From RGIG4576 sp045656705 (GTDB lineage Bacteria > Bacteroidota > Bacteroidia > Bacteroidales > Muribaculaceae): a DNA stretch of 64,000 nucleotides. Shown here in pieces: positions 45,055 to 52,937 of this stretch. Positions within the stretch are counted from its first letter, which is position 1. The number at the start of each line of letters is the position of its first letter. The translations under genes and the position numbers were made by a program. The notes below the pieces were generated by a model. That model saw only the letters and a program-made list of their open reading frames with translations, was not told the DNA's origin and did no database searches. The DNA is taken from NCBI GenBank assembly GCA_045656705.1, contig JAZORR010000035.1, forward strand, positions 1 through 64,000, in the 5' to 3' direction.

Positions 45055-45211
45055 CCTCATATTTCAATACATAGCACTCATCATTATCATAGTCATCGTG
45101 ATTGTAATCATTGTGCGATATATACACCAAATCAAGCAGTGTAGCAAACAAAACGATGCCTGCAATTGTTGTAGTGTTAAAACATTTTGCAAAAAACATA
45201 AAAAAAATTAG
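45044..45211 (+). CDS. 55-residue membrane peptide with Cys-rich tail
   Basis: ATG at 45044 opens a 55-codon frame overlapping the end of the nudix gene. Residues 6-24 are a strong single membrane segment (Ile/Val-rich). A cytoplasmic or periplasmic tail follows with Cys33, Cys40, Cys42, Cys43 and Cys49 and a Lys-rich end (KTFCKKHKKN). The layout resembles the FeoB-associated Cys-rich membrane proteins, but no feo gene is nearby. The frame stops eight bases before the tRNA-Cys promoter. Cys clustering supports metal or disulfide function; this is inference. Small size makes it easy to miss in annotation. Confidence 0.7.
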   Translation: MSNNLIFQYIALIIIIVIVIVIIVRYIHQIKQCSKQNDACNCCSVKTFCKKHKKN

Positions 45212-45218
45212 CAAAACA

Positions 45219-45250
45219 CTTGCACAATTCAGCAAAAGTTTATACCTTTG
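45219..45250 (+). promoter_or_regulatory. tRNA-Cys promoter
   Basis: CTTG (45219-45222), 20 bases, TACCTTTG (45243-45250), continuing CACTCGCAAA. Confidence 0.85.
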
Positions 45251-45269
45251 CACTCGCAAACCAAAACAA

Positions 45270-45341
45270 GGTTCCTTGGATGAGTGGCTTAGTCAGCGGT
45301 CTGCAAAACCGTGTACGGCGGTTCGAATCCGCCAGGAACCT
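45270..45341 (+). tRNA. tRNA-Cys(GCA)
   Basis: Acceptor GGTTCCT pairs with AGGAACC, with discriminator T as expected for tRNA-Cys. Anticodon loop CTGCAAA has anticodon GCA; T loop GTTCGAATC. CCA is not encoded. Confidence 0.96.
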
Positions 45342-45342
45342 C

Positions 45343-45380
45343 AAAAAGAGATATATCTTGGGAGATATATCTCTTTTTTT
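45343..45380 (+). terminator. Terminator of tRNA-Cys
   Basis: AAAAAGAGATATATCT pairs with AGATATATCTCTTTTT across a 4-base loop, followed by more T. Confidence 0.93.
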
Positions 45381-45462
45381 TTATTTTCAACCAAAGAAAA
45401 CATCCTAACAGCTCATTACACTGCCCACATCCTAAATCCAATCACACTAAACATACATAAAC

Positions 45463-45490
45463 AAAAAAAGCCACCCGATTAGGTGGCTTT
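45463..45490 (-). terminator. Terminator of tRNA-Arg copy 1
   Basis: On the minus strand AAGCCACC pairs with GGTGGCTT, followed by T-rich sequence. Confidence 0.9.
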
Positions 45491-45491
45491 G

Positions 45492-45565
45492 TGATTCGCA
45501 CAGGATTCAAACCTGTAACCTTCTGATCCGTAGTCAGATGCTCTATTCAGTTGAGCTAGCGAACC
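45492..45565 (-). tRNA. tRNA-Arg(ACG), copy 1
   Basis: Acceptor GGTTCGC pairs with GCGAATC, with discriminator A. Anticodon loop CTACGGA has anticodon ACG (A34 normally edited to inosine). It is identical over all 74 bases to the copy at 61674-61747 in opposite orientation. Confidence 0.96.
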
Positions 45566-45586
45566 ATTATTTCTCATTTGCGAGTG

Positions 45587-45618
45587 CAAAGTTAGTAACT
45601 TTATTTGAATCTTGCAAG
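45587..45618 (-). promoter_or_regulatory. tRNA-Arg copy 1 promoter
   Basis: On the minus strand CTTG (45618-45615), 20 bases, TAACTTTG (45594-45587), continuing CACTCGCAAA. Confidence 0.85.
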
Positions 45619-45689
45619 TGTTTCTTGAAATATTTTATAATTTAATCGGAGAAAAGATCAGTTTTGTGGATTTTACGGACAAAAATGAC

Positions 45690-45697
45690 TATTTTTG
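45690..45697 (+). promoter_or_regulatory. -7 box of the ATP-grasp-like gene
   Basis: TATTTTTG lies 17 bases before the ATG; TTTG at 45663-45666 is 23 bases upstream, at the long limit of spacing. Confidence 0.55.
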
Positions 45698-45714
45698 TAG
45701 AAAAATAAAGAGAA

Positions 45715-46890
45715 ATGAGTTTGCTACGCATATTTAATCCTGAACACGACCTCGCTTTAGCATTTGGTGGAACTAATTACACACCTCCACCAATGGCACG
45801 CTTGCTACGTAGAGATTTGCAGTTATTACCTATGTGGATAGGCAATGGAGGCGATTATATATTATCGGAAGGCGATGAGATAGATTATCTTTGGGTGGAA
45901 ATGATGAATGATAGATATGGCTTGGGCGTGAATGTGACTACTATGGAGCAAATTTCGTGTTTCGACAAAATAGTGCCGTGGGGGTGGAATCATTTTTTGC
46001 GTAGAAGAATGTACCTTGATGGTGCGAAAGAGGTGGCACTGCCAAGTGTAGAGGGTATTGATACTATCAGAGCGTTGTCGCATCGTCGAATATCTATGGA
46101 TATGCATCGTTTGTATCTCGAGCATGTTGGAGGATTGCGTGATATCACTCCAATAGAGTGTGCGAGTCTGGATGAGGTGCTTGATTTTGCTCGCAAATAT
46201 CCGAGTGCATATACAAAAGCTCCTTGGTCGTCGAGTGGGAAGGGTATCTATCGTGCATTGGATATTAATGGTCTTGACTTTACGAGATGGGTGAGTGGTA
46301 TCATTAAGCGACAAGGTTCGATAATGTGCGAACGCCCGTTGGATGCAGTGATGGATTTTGCTATGGAATTTGAGTGTAATGATGGCAAAACGGAGTTTGT
46401 TGGTTATTCTATATTCAATAATGACACCCACAGTTCGTTTAGTGGGGGATTGGTTGGTAGTATCGAACAGCTTTATAACCGTATAGTAAGTACTTTGGGT
46501 AATGAACAGTTGCTGTGCGATGTGCGAGAAGTCTCGGTATGTATCATAGATAAATTAATAGCACCTAAGTATAAAGGTTATCTTGGCATAGATATGATGA
46601 TTTATCGTGCAGAAAATGGAGAACTGTGTTTGAATCCTTGTATAGAATTGAATCTTCGCACCACAATGGGGGTAGTGAGCAGTGTGATAGGTAATCGCTT
46701 TCTCGCAGAAGATGTGTGTGGCACTTTTCATGTGGATTTCAATAAGAGTATAGTAACTGAGGATTTCCGAAAGGATATGGAGGCTAAATATCCATTGCAA
46801 CTTACTGATGATGGAAAAATAAAAAGTGGAGTGCAATTTCTCACCCCACTTTATAATGATAGTCAATATTCGGCTTACATTAAGGTTTAG
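45715..46890 (+). CDS. ATP-grasp-like protein of unknown function
   Basis: A 391-residue soluble protein. It begins LLRIFNPEHDLALAFGG. The central YTKAPWSSSGKGIYRA (about 163-178) looks like an ATP-grasp nucleotide-binding loop. CERPLDAVMDFAMEFECNDG, YLGIDMMIY and CIELNLRTTMG (about 303-313) match the metal-binding strands of that fold. ATP-grasp enzymes ligate carboxylates to amines or thiols, but no substrate can be inferred. It stands alone with its own -7 box and overlaps the convergent maf gene at the stop codons. Codon use includes more G- and T-ending codons than the neighbouring highly expressed genes. Confidence 0.75.
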   Translation: MSLLRIFNPEHDLALAFGGTNYTPPPMARLLRRDLQLLPMWIGNGGDYILSEGDEIDYLWVEMMNDRYGLGVNVTTMEQISCFDKIVPWGWNHFLRRRMYLDGAKEVALPSVEGIDTIRALSHRRISMDMHRLYLEHVGGLRDITPIECASLDEVLDFARKYPSAYTKAPWSSSGKGIYRALDINGLDFTRWVSGIIKRQGSIMCERPLDAVMDFAMEFECNDGKTEFVGYSIFNNDTHSSFSGGLVGSIEQLYNRIVSTLGNEQLLCDVREVSVCIIDKLIAPKYKGYLGIDMMIYRAENGELCLNPCIELNLRTTMGVVSSVIGNRFLAEDVCGTFHVDFNKSIVTEDFRKDMEAKYPLQLTDDGKIKSGVQFLTPLYNDSQYSAYIKV

Positions 46891-47480
46891 ATTATCTCTT
46901 TCAGCTCTTGATAAAGTTTGAAGATGGGTAGGCCCATAACATTGTAGTAGCTACCATTCATACCTGATACTGCTACGCAGCCTATCCATTCCTGAATGCC
47001 GTAAGCTCCGGCTTTGTCGAGTGGTCGGTAATTTTCGACATAATATTTGATTTCTTGATCGGTGAGGTTGGCGAATACTACCTCGGTGACACTGCTGAAA
47101 GATTTAGTGTTGCTTGCAGTGGTGATTGTTACGCCTGTAATCACTTTATGTGCATGTCCCGATAGCTCGCGAAGCATTTCGCAGGCTTCGTTCTCGTCTT
47201 TAGGTTTGCCGAGTACTTTGTCGTTGCTCACCACAATAGTGTCGGCCGTGATTATAAGTTCGTCATTGGCCATTTGCTTGCGATAGGCTTCGGCCTTTTT
47301 GCAAGAAATGTATTCTGCGATATTATCGGCAGGCAAATCGCTTGGGAAACTTTCGTCGATGTCGTTAAGCACGCGAGTAGTGAAAGGGATACCAAGTTGA
47401 CCGAGCAATTCCTTGCGACGAGGAGAATTAGATGCAAGTATTATTTTGTATTTGTCGAGATTTTTCAAAGGATGTTCCAT
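46887..47480 (-). CDS. maf: Maf family nucleotide pyrophosphatase
   Basis: Hydrolyses dTTP/UTP or modified nucleotides; formerly described as a septum inhibitor. It starts ILASNSPRRKELLGQLGI (about 14-31), with ADTIVVSNDKVLGKP and the C-terminal PLDKAGAYGIQEW and VMGLPIFKLY. The 197-residue length is standard. It follows kdsC by 21 bases in a nitroreductase-kdsC-maf run. Confidence 0.95.
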   Translation of the reverse strand: MEHPLKNLDKYKIILASNSPRRKELLGQLGIPFTTRVLNDIDESFPSDLPADNIAEYISCKKAEAYRKQMANDELIITADTIVVSNDKVLGKPKDENEACEMLRELSGHAHKVITGVTITTASNTKSFSSVTEVVFANLTDQEIKYYVENYRPLDKAGAYGIQEWIGCVAVSGMNGSYYNVMGLPIFKLYQELKEII

Positions 47481-47501
47481 AATGTTGTTCTGTATTTATG
47501 T

Positions 47502-48026
47502 TTACCAACCAAAAGCTCGCTCATCTGCAAGCCATTCGCCCTTAGCTTTCAATATCTGTTCGATGATATCGCGACCTACACCATACCCACCATTGTAAGG
47601 GCTGATGTATTTGGCTGCACTCTTTGCCTCGTTAGCTGCATCGGCAGGAGCAACAGATAATCCCGCCACCTTCATCACTTCGAGGTCGGGGATATCATCG
47701 CCCACATACACCACTTCTTCGGCTGTGAGACCTGTGCGATTGAGCCATTCATTGAAATGTACAATCTTTACGCTTGCACCCATTATCACATCTTTCACGC
47801 CGAGTCCTACGAAGCGTTTTTGCACGGCTTCGGTGTTGCCACCGGTGATGATAGCTATTTCGTAACCGAGTTTCACAGCGAGTTGAATGGCATAACCATC
47901 GCGCACATTTATGCAGCGCATCGGTTCGCCATTAGGATGCAAAGGAATGACCGATGGCGACAACACTCCGTCTACATCAAAGGCCATTCCTTTTATTTTG
48001 GTTAAGTCGTAATTAATAGAACTCAT
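47502..48026 (-). CDS. kdsC: KDO-8-phosphate phosphatase, KdsC-like HAD
   Basis: HAD-family phosphatase releasing KDO for lipopolysaccharide core synthesis. Motif I is FDVDGVLSPS, motif II is IITGGNTEAVQKR, and motif IV is YVGDDIPDLEVM. The 174-residue C0-type protein starts at the ATG at 48026; an earlier start adds 15 unlike residues. GGYGVGRDIIEQIL near the C-terminus is typical of KdsC. It precedes maf, a common Bacteroidetes pairing. Confidence 0.93.
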   Translation of the reverse strand: MSSINYDLTKIKGMAFDVDGVLSPSVIPLHPNGEPMRCINVRDGYAIQLAVKLGYEIAIITGGNTEAVQKRFVGLGVKDVIMGASVKIVHFNEWLNRTGLTAEEVVYVGDDIPDLEVMKVAGLSVAPADAANEAKSAAKYISPYNGGYGVGRDIIEQILKAKGEWLADERAFGW

Positions 48027-48045
48027 AAAATACCTATAGGAGAAA

Positions 48046-48585
48046 TTATTCTTGTGGACGCCATTCGCCAATGTGTACGCGTTCCCAAAGCATTTTTTCA
48101 GGATTGAAAGGTTTGCGTTCCTCGCCTTTTTGTCCGAGAGAGATGATGCATTCCACTTGCAAATCGGGAGGAATGTTGAGTAATGACTTCACATAGTCGT
48201 CGGCAGTTTCTTCTTCGTGGTGCATACGGCCACGCACTTGCACCCAGCAGCTACCCAATCCTAAAGCTTCTGCTTGTAATTGGATGAAGGTGGCAGCGAT
48301 TGATGCATCTTCTACCCACGCCTCGCTCATCATAGGGTCAACAACTACAGCGATAGCCAAACTACATTTAGCAATAGAACCAGCGCCAAACTCTTTGCAT
48401 TTAGCAAGCTCTTCGAGCATTCGCTTATCTTCGATAGTGACAAAATACCATGGGCGGCTATTTTTTGATGTAGGAGCCACGAGGGCTGCTTCAAGAATAA
48501 GTTTTACATCTTCGGCAGAAATTTCTTCTTCAGTGTATTTTCTTATGCTACGGCGACGCATTAGTAAATCGTGAAAATTTTCCAT
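48046..48585 (-). CDS. Nitroreductase family FMN oxidoreductase
   Basis: A 179-residue flavoprotein. RRSIRKYTEEEIS (about 12-24), APTSKNSRPWYFV (about 37-49), and ALGLGSCWVQVRGRMH fit the nitroreductase fold; IISLGQKGEERKPF is the usual C-terminal segment. The natural substrate is unknown. First gene of the run with kdsC and maf, with a consensus promoter. Confidence 0.93.
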   Translation of the reverse strand: MENFHDLLMRRRSIRKYTEEEISAEDVKLILEAALVAPTSKNSRPWYFVTIEDKRMLEELAKCKEFGAGSIAKCSLAIAVVVDPMMSEAWVEDASIAATFIQLQAEALGLGSCWVQVRGRMHHEEETADDYVKSLLNIPPDLQVECIISLGQKGEERKPFNPEKMLWERVHIGEWRPQE

Positions 48586-48613
48586 ATTATTATAGTTTTA
48601 AAAATGTATTAGG

Positions 48614-48644
48614 CAAAGTTACGATAATATCCTTTTATAGCAAA
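48614..48644 (-). promoter_or_regulatory. Promoter of the nitroreductase-kdsC-maf run
   Basis: On the minus strand TTTG (48644-48641), 19 bases, TAACTTTG (48621-48614); an exact consensus match. Confidence 0.88.
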
Positions 48645-48667
48645 ACTAAGAGTCTTAATAAAAATAA

Positions 48668-48696
48668 AAGAGGTTATCAAAACTTGATAACCTCTA
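48668..48696 (-). terminator. Terminator of the initiator tRNA
   Basis: AGAGGTTATCAA pairs with TTGATAACCTCT across a short loop, followed on the minus strand by TTTTATTTTT. Confidence 0.93.
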
Positions 48697-48702
48697 TCTT
48701 AG

Positions 48703-48774
<72 letters not shown>

Positions 48775-48784
48775 ATTTGCACTG

Positions 48785-48816
48785 CAAAGTTACAACAAGT
48801 TTTTGGTTCTCGCAAG
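48785..48816 (-). promoter_or_regulatory. tRNA-fMet promoter
   Basis: On the minus strand CTTG (48816-48813), 20 bases, TAACTTTG (48792-48785), continuing CAGTGCAAA. Confidence 0.85.
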
Positions 48817-48919
48817 AGTTTTTTCAATTTTTTTATGCTAAAAAACATACTTTTCTTGTAAGTGGTTGAAAATCAATGGTGGATTTTTCAACTTTTTCTA
48901 TGATGCAGCTGACTAAAAA

Positions 48920-48960
48920 AAGAAAATGCTGTGTCGAGGGTTCCGGCACAGCATTTTTTA
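48920..48960 (-). terminator. Terminator of the fumarase gene
   Basis: AAAATGCTGTG pairs with CACAGCATTTT around a loop. On the minus strand the loop holds AACCCTCGACA, the exact complement of the 3' arm of the small RNA 1 terminator. Confidence 0.9.
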
Positions 48961-48982
48961 TTTAATTAATATTTAGGCGAGA

Positions 48983-50629
48983 TTACTTCTTGCAAGGGCA
49001 AGCAGATTGCTTAATTTGAGTGAAGAAGTCGTTGCCCTTATTGTCAACAAGGATGAATGCAGGGAAGTTTTCTACTTCAATCTTCCAAATAGCTTCCATA
49101 CCAAGTTCAGGGTATTCTACGCATTCAATGCTCTTAATGTTATTTTGAGCAAGGATAGCAGCAGGACCACCGATGCTACCAAGGTAGAAACCACCGTGCT
49201 TCTTACAAGCATCAGTAACAGCTTGGCTACGGTTACCCTTAGCAAGCATAATCATACTACCTCCATTAGCTTGGAATAGGTCAACGTAAGAGTCCATACG
49301 ACCAGCTGTAGTTGGGCCCATAGAACCACAAGCCATACCAGCAGGAGTCTTAGCAGGACCTGCGTAGTAGATAGGGTGATCTTTGATGTATTGTGGAAGT
49401 TCTTCACCATTGTCGAGACGTTCTTTCAACTTAGCGTGAGCGATGTCGCGGCCTACGATGATAGTACCATTCAAAGAAAGACGAGTAGAAACAGGGTACT
49501 TGTCAAGATCAGCAAGCACTTCGTTCATTGGACGGTTAAGATCGATTTGTACGCCACCACCTTCGCCTGCTTCGCGAAGTTCTACAGGAATCAATTCTGT
49601 TGGGTTATCGTCAAGCTTTTCAATCCAGATACCATCTTTGTTGATCTTACACTTGATGTTGCGGTCGGCAGAACAGCTTACGCCCATACCAACAGGACAA
49701 GATGCACCGTGACGTGGAAGACGCACTACGCGAATGTCGTGAGCGAAATATTTACCACCGAATTGTGCGCCAAGACCAATCTTATATGCTTCTTCAAGAA
49801 GTTGCTTTTCAAGTTCTACATCGCGGAATGCACGACCACCTTCGTTACCTGTAGTAGGAAGTTCGTCGTAGTAGTGAGTAGAAGCAAGCTTCACTGTGAG
49901 AAGGTTCTTTTCGGCAGAAGTACCACCGATAACGAATGCTACGTGATAAGGAGGACAAGCAGCAGTACCAAGAGTCTTCATCTTTTCTACCAAGAAAGGC
50001 ACAAGAGTAGAAGGATTGAGGATAGCCTTAGTTTCTTGGTAAAGGTAAGTCTTATTGGCAGAACCACCACCCTTAGTAACGCAAAGGAACTTGTATTCCA
50101 TACCTTCAGTAGCTTCAAGGTCGATTTGAGCAGGAAGGTTGCACTTAGTGTTCACTTCGTCGTACATGTTGAGAGGAGCGTTTTGCGAGTAGCGAAGGTT
50201 TTCTTCGGTGTAAGTTTTGAATACACCAAGAGAAAGAGCTTCTTCGTCGCAGTAGCCAGTCCACACTTGTTGACCTTTTTCACCATGGATAATAGCAGTA
50301 CCTGTATCTTGGCAAAGAGGAAGTTTACCTTTAGCTGCGATTTCGGCATTGCGAAGGAAGTTTAGAGCAACATACTTGTCGTTGTCGCTTGCTTCAGGGT
50401 CAGTAAGGATCTTAGCTACACATTCGTTGTGTGAACGGCGTAGCAAGAAAGATACATCGCGGAATGCTTGGTTTGCCATAAGAGTCAAACCTTCTTTAGC
50501 CACTTTAAGCACAGGAGTGCCTTCAAATTCACTCACGCTCACATAGTCCTTAGTGAGCAAATAGTATTCAGTCTTGTCTTCTCCCAATGGGAAAGGGTGC
50601 TGATACTTAAACTCTGGAGTAGATGCCAT
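48983..50629 (-). CDS. Fumarate hydratase, class I (iron-sulfur)
   Basis: Hydrates fumarate to malate using an oxygen-sensitive 4Fe-4S cluster. The 548-residue length and the motifs LPLCQDTGTAIIHG, GGGSANKTYLYQ, PPYHVAFVIGGTSAEKN, and PAGMACGSMGPTTAGRMDSY are those of FumA/FumB. Candidate cluster cysteines lie in CQDT, CPVGMGVSC and ACGSMG. The protein ends in a Cys-containing QSACPCKK tail. It is a single-gene unit with its own promoter and terminator. An anaerobic reductive branch of the TCA cycle would use it in the reverse direction. Confidence 0.95.
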   Translation of the reverse strand: MASTPEFKYQHPFPLGEDKTEYYLLTKDYVSVSEFEGTPVLKVAKEGLTLMANQAFRDVSFLLRRSHNECVAKILTDPEASDNDKYVALNFLRNAEIAAKGKLPLCQDTGTAIIHGEKGQQVWTGYCDEEALSLGVFKTYTEENLRYSQNAPLNMYDEVNTKCNLPAQIDLEATEGMEYKFLCVTKGGGSANKTYLYQETKAILNPSTLVPFLVEKMKTLGTAACPPYHVAFVIGGTSAEKNLLTVKLASTHYYDELPTTGNEGGRAFRDVELEKQLLEEAYKIGLGAQFGGKYFAHDIRVVRLPRHGASCPVGMGVSCSADRNIKCKINKDGIWIEKLDDNPTELIPVELREAGEGGGVQIDLNRPMNEVLADLDKYPVSTRLSLNGTIIVGRDIAHAKLKERLDNGEELPQYIKDHPIYYAGPAKTPAGMACGSMGPTTAGRMDSYVDLFQANGGSMIMLAKGNRSQAVTDACKKHGGFYLGSIGGPAAILAQNNIKSIECVEYPELGMEAIWKIEVENFPAFILVDNKGNDFFTQIKQSACPCKK

Positions 50630-50720
50630 AGTAGTTTATTTAAAGATGTTTTTATTGAAAAATCAATTATTTCATTGGATACAAATGGAGAGTGTAAATA
50701 CACACTCATCGTATTCTATG

Positions 50721-50728
50721 CAAAAATA
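50721..50728 (-). promoter_or_regulatory. -7 box of the fumarase gene
   Basis: TATTTTTG on the minus strand, about 92 bases before the start codon; no clear -33 box. Confidence 0.5.
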
Positions 50729-50747
50729 GTAAGAAAAAACCAATAAG

Positions 50748-50792
50748 AAAAAAATATGAGATGAATTTATGGAAATTCGCCTCATATTTTTA
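50748..50792 (-). terminator. Terminator of the thrA-apgM-thrC-rluA run
   Basis: AAAAATATGAG pairs with CTCATATTTTT, with an inner stem GAATTT/AAATTC. Confidence 0.88.
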
Positions 50793-50813
50793 TGTATTGC
50801 TTTTTACAGCAGT

Positions 50814-51497
50814 TTAAATTACATTTAAAATCTTACCGAATGCCTGCCATAGAGGATCATCTGGGAGTGGTGCAGTTATATCAATGGTGTTGCCCGACAC
50901 GGGATGAACGAACTCAATGTGGCGTGCGAGTAGCGAGATGCTTCCGTCGGGGTTGCTTCGCTTAGCTCCATATTTCAAGTCGCCCTTGATAGGACAGCCG
51001 ATAGTGGATAGTTGCACTCTAATTTGATGTTTGCGGCCAGTGAGCAAGTTAATCTCAAGCAGGTTGTAATTATCACTTTTCGCTAATACTTGATATTTGA
51101 GTATAGACTTTAGCGAACCTTTTTTCTCGGTGGTTGATGCAAAAGATTTGTTGTTTCGCTCGATGGTGGTAATGTAGTGAGTGAGAGTATCTTCCTCTTT
51201 AGGGGGGCATTCTTTGGTGATAGCCCAATAAGTTTTATTCACTTTCCCATCTCGAAACATTTCGTTCATACGCGAAAGAGCCTTGCTTGTCTTTGCAAAT
51301 ACAACAAGTCCACCCACAGGACGATCGAGGCGATGAGTTACGCCACAAAACACGTTGCCCGGTTTGGCGTATTTCTCTTTTATCCATTCTTTTACGATTT
51401 CAGAAAGAGGTTTGTCGCCAGTTTTGTCGCCTTGCACAATCTCGCCCGGTGCTTTGTTTACTATTATAATATGATTGTCTTCGTATACTACTTCCAT
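50814..51497 (-). CDS. RluA family pseudouridine synthase
   Basis: Isomerises uridine to pseudouridine in rRNA or tRNA. The catalytic Asp lies in THRLDRPVGGLVVFAKTSKA (about 54-73), after VNKAPGEIVQGD. LLTGRKHQIRVQLSTIGCPI is the second family motif. The 227-residue protein lacks an S4 domain, like the short RluA/TruC branch. It is the last gene after thrC (3-base gap). The target position is not assignable. Confidence 0.93.
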   Translation of the reverse strand: MEVVYEDNHIIIVNKAPGEIVQGDKTGDKPLSEIVKEWIKEKYAKPGNVFCGVTHRLDRPVGGLVVFAKTSKALSRMNEMFRDGKVNKTYWAITKECPPKEEDTLTHYITTIERNNKSFASTTEKKGSLKSILKYQVLAKSDNYNLLEINLLTGRKHQIRVQLSTIGCPIKGDLKYGAKRSNPDGSISLLARHIEFVHPVSGNTIDITAPLPDDPLWQAFGKILNVI

Positions 51498-51500
51498 AAA

Positions 51501-52811
51501 TTATAGGCTCATTAAGAATTCTTTAAACTTATCGAACGAAGCAGGAAGTTCTACCGTCTGCTTATCGCTATTAAGGAAGGCTGCAAGGCGATCTGGAATG
51601 TCAATTTCTTCGCCGATTATAGTTTCTACAGTTGCCTTGAATTTAGCTGGATGAGCTGTTTCGATGAATACGCCTATTTCGTTTGGTTCAAGTCCATCTT
51701 CAAGACTGCGATACGCTACAGCTCCGTGAGGATCGAGCAAATAACCTGTTTCCTTAAAAGTTTTAGCAATCGTTTCAGCAATTTGTTCATCGGTGTAACT
51801 GCATCCACTTATCTCTTTGCATATATCTTCGTGTGAATGCTTGTATAGGTCGAGTACACGAGCAAAATTGCTTGGATCGCCCACGTCCATAGCATTGGCT
51901 ATTGTGGATACCGATGGCTTAGGTGTGTATACACCGGTATTTAGGTAATTGAGGAAGATATCGTTGCGGTTGTTGGCAGCAATGAAACGCTTGATAGGCA
52001 ATCCCATTCGTTTGCCAATAAGAGCCGCGGTGATGTTACCAAAATTACCACTTGGAACAGATACCACAATATTACTTAGGTCTTGACCACGCTTGGCTAA
52101 TTGAGCATAGGCATAGAAATAATAGAACATTTGAGGCAGGAAACGAGCCACATTAATAGAATTGGCGCTGGTAAGTTTCATATGTGCATTTAGTTCATTA
52201 TCCATAAATGCACTCTTTACCAAGGCTTGACAATCGTCGAAGGTGCCATCTACTTCTATAGCCGTAATGTTTTGTCCGAGAGTGGTGAATTGAGCTTCTT
52301 GAATGCGACTCACTTTACCCTTAGGATAAAGCACAAACACACGCACACCTTCCACGCCTAAGAATCCATTAGCTACAGCACTACCAGTGTCGCCAGAAGT
52401 AGCCACAAGTACATTCACGAGAGTGCCGTCGTGGTTTTCTTGGCGATTGAAATGGCCGAGAATACGTGCCATAAAACGCGCTCCTACATCTTTGAATGCA
52501 AGTGTAGGTCCGTGAAACAATTCAAGACTATATTTATTTCCGTCAATGTGGCGTAGCGGAATATCAAAGTTTAGAGTGTCGTGAACGAGGTCTTTAAGAA
52601 TGCTGCTTTCGATATCATCTCCAAATAGAGTGTTAGCCACTACATACGACATATCTTGTAGCGACATATTGCCAATGTTATTGAAGAAAGCCTTAGGCAA
52701 CATAGGAATGCGCTCAGGCATAAACAGACCTCTATCGGCTGCCAAACCTTTTACTACTGCAGTGTGTAGTGATACTTTTGGCGTATTGCCATTGGTACTA
52801 TAGTATTGCAT
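51501..52811 (-). CDS. thrC: Threonine synthase
   Basis: PLP enzyme converting phosphohomoserine to threonine. The PLP lysine lies in HGPTLAFKDVGARF (about 104-117), followed by VATSGDTGSAVANGF and VPSGNFGNITAALI. The 436-residue length matches the E. coli-like type. It follows apgM after an unusually long 111-base spacer that contains alternative hairpins, the last one covering the region just before the start codon. Confidence 0.96.
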   Translation of the reverse strand: MQYYSTNGNTPKVSLHTAVVKGLAADRGLFMPERIPMLPKAFFNNIGNMSLQDMSYVVANTLFGDDIESSILKDLVHDTLNFDIPLRHIDGNKYSLELFHGPTLAFKDVGARFMARILGHFNRQENHDGTLVNVLVATSGDTGSAVANGFLGVEGVRVFVLYPKGKVSRIQEAQFTTLGQNITAIEVDGTFDDCQALVKSAFMDNELNAHMKLTSANSINVARFLPQMFYYFYAYAQLAKRGQDLSNIVVSVPSGNFGNITAALIGKRMGLPIKRFIAANNRNDIFLNYLNTGVYTPKPSVSTIANAMDVGDPSNFARVLDLYKHSHEDICKEISGCSYTDEQIAETIAKTFKETGYLLDPHGAVAYRSLEDGLEPNEIGVFIETAHPAKFKATVETIIGEEIDIPDRLAAFLNSDKQTVELPASFDKFKEFLMSL

Positions 52812-52824
52812 ATATTATATCTTT

Positions 52825-52937
52825 AGGGAATCTATTAGATTCCAAGTATTAATTAAATAATTTGTATATATAGGGAACGTTACTTTTGCGTGTTGAGTTT
52901 TTACTGAACATCACAAAACGATTTAGATAGATTCCCT
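52825..52937 (-). promoter_or_regulatory. Mutually exclusive hairpins between apgM and thrC
   Basis: In the minus-strand transcript AGGGAATCTAT at the apgM stop (52937-52927) can pair with ATAGATTCCCT (52835-52825). The latter also belongs to a perfect local palindrome, GGAATCTATTAGATTCC (52827-52843), whose hairpin lies 15 bases before the thrC ATG. The two pairings exclude each other. No T-run follows, so any effect would be on translation or RNA processing. Confidence 0.5.

Larger units (their letters stand above)
45492..45621. repeat. Inverted duplicate containing tRNA-Arg and its promoter (left copy)
   Basis: The tRNA gene plus about 56 upstream bases, including both promoter boxes, are repeated in inverted orientation at 61619-61747 with one substitution. 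Downstream terminators differ, so the duplication ends at the tRNA 3' end. Confidence 0.9.

Noticed and set aside
49376..50365. Long plus-strand open frame of about 329 codons inside the fumarase gene
   Set aside because: It is the antisense of a well-supported gene with biased codons, has a Cys/Phe/Thr-rich composition and no family motifs.
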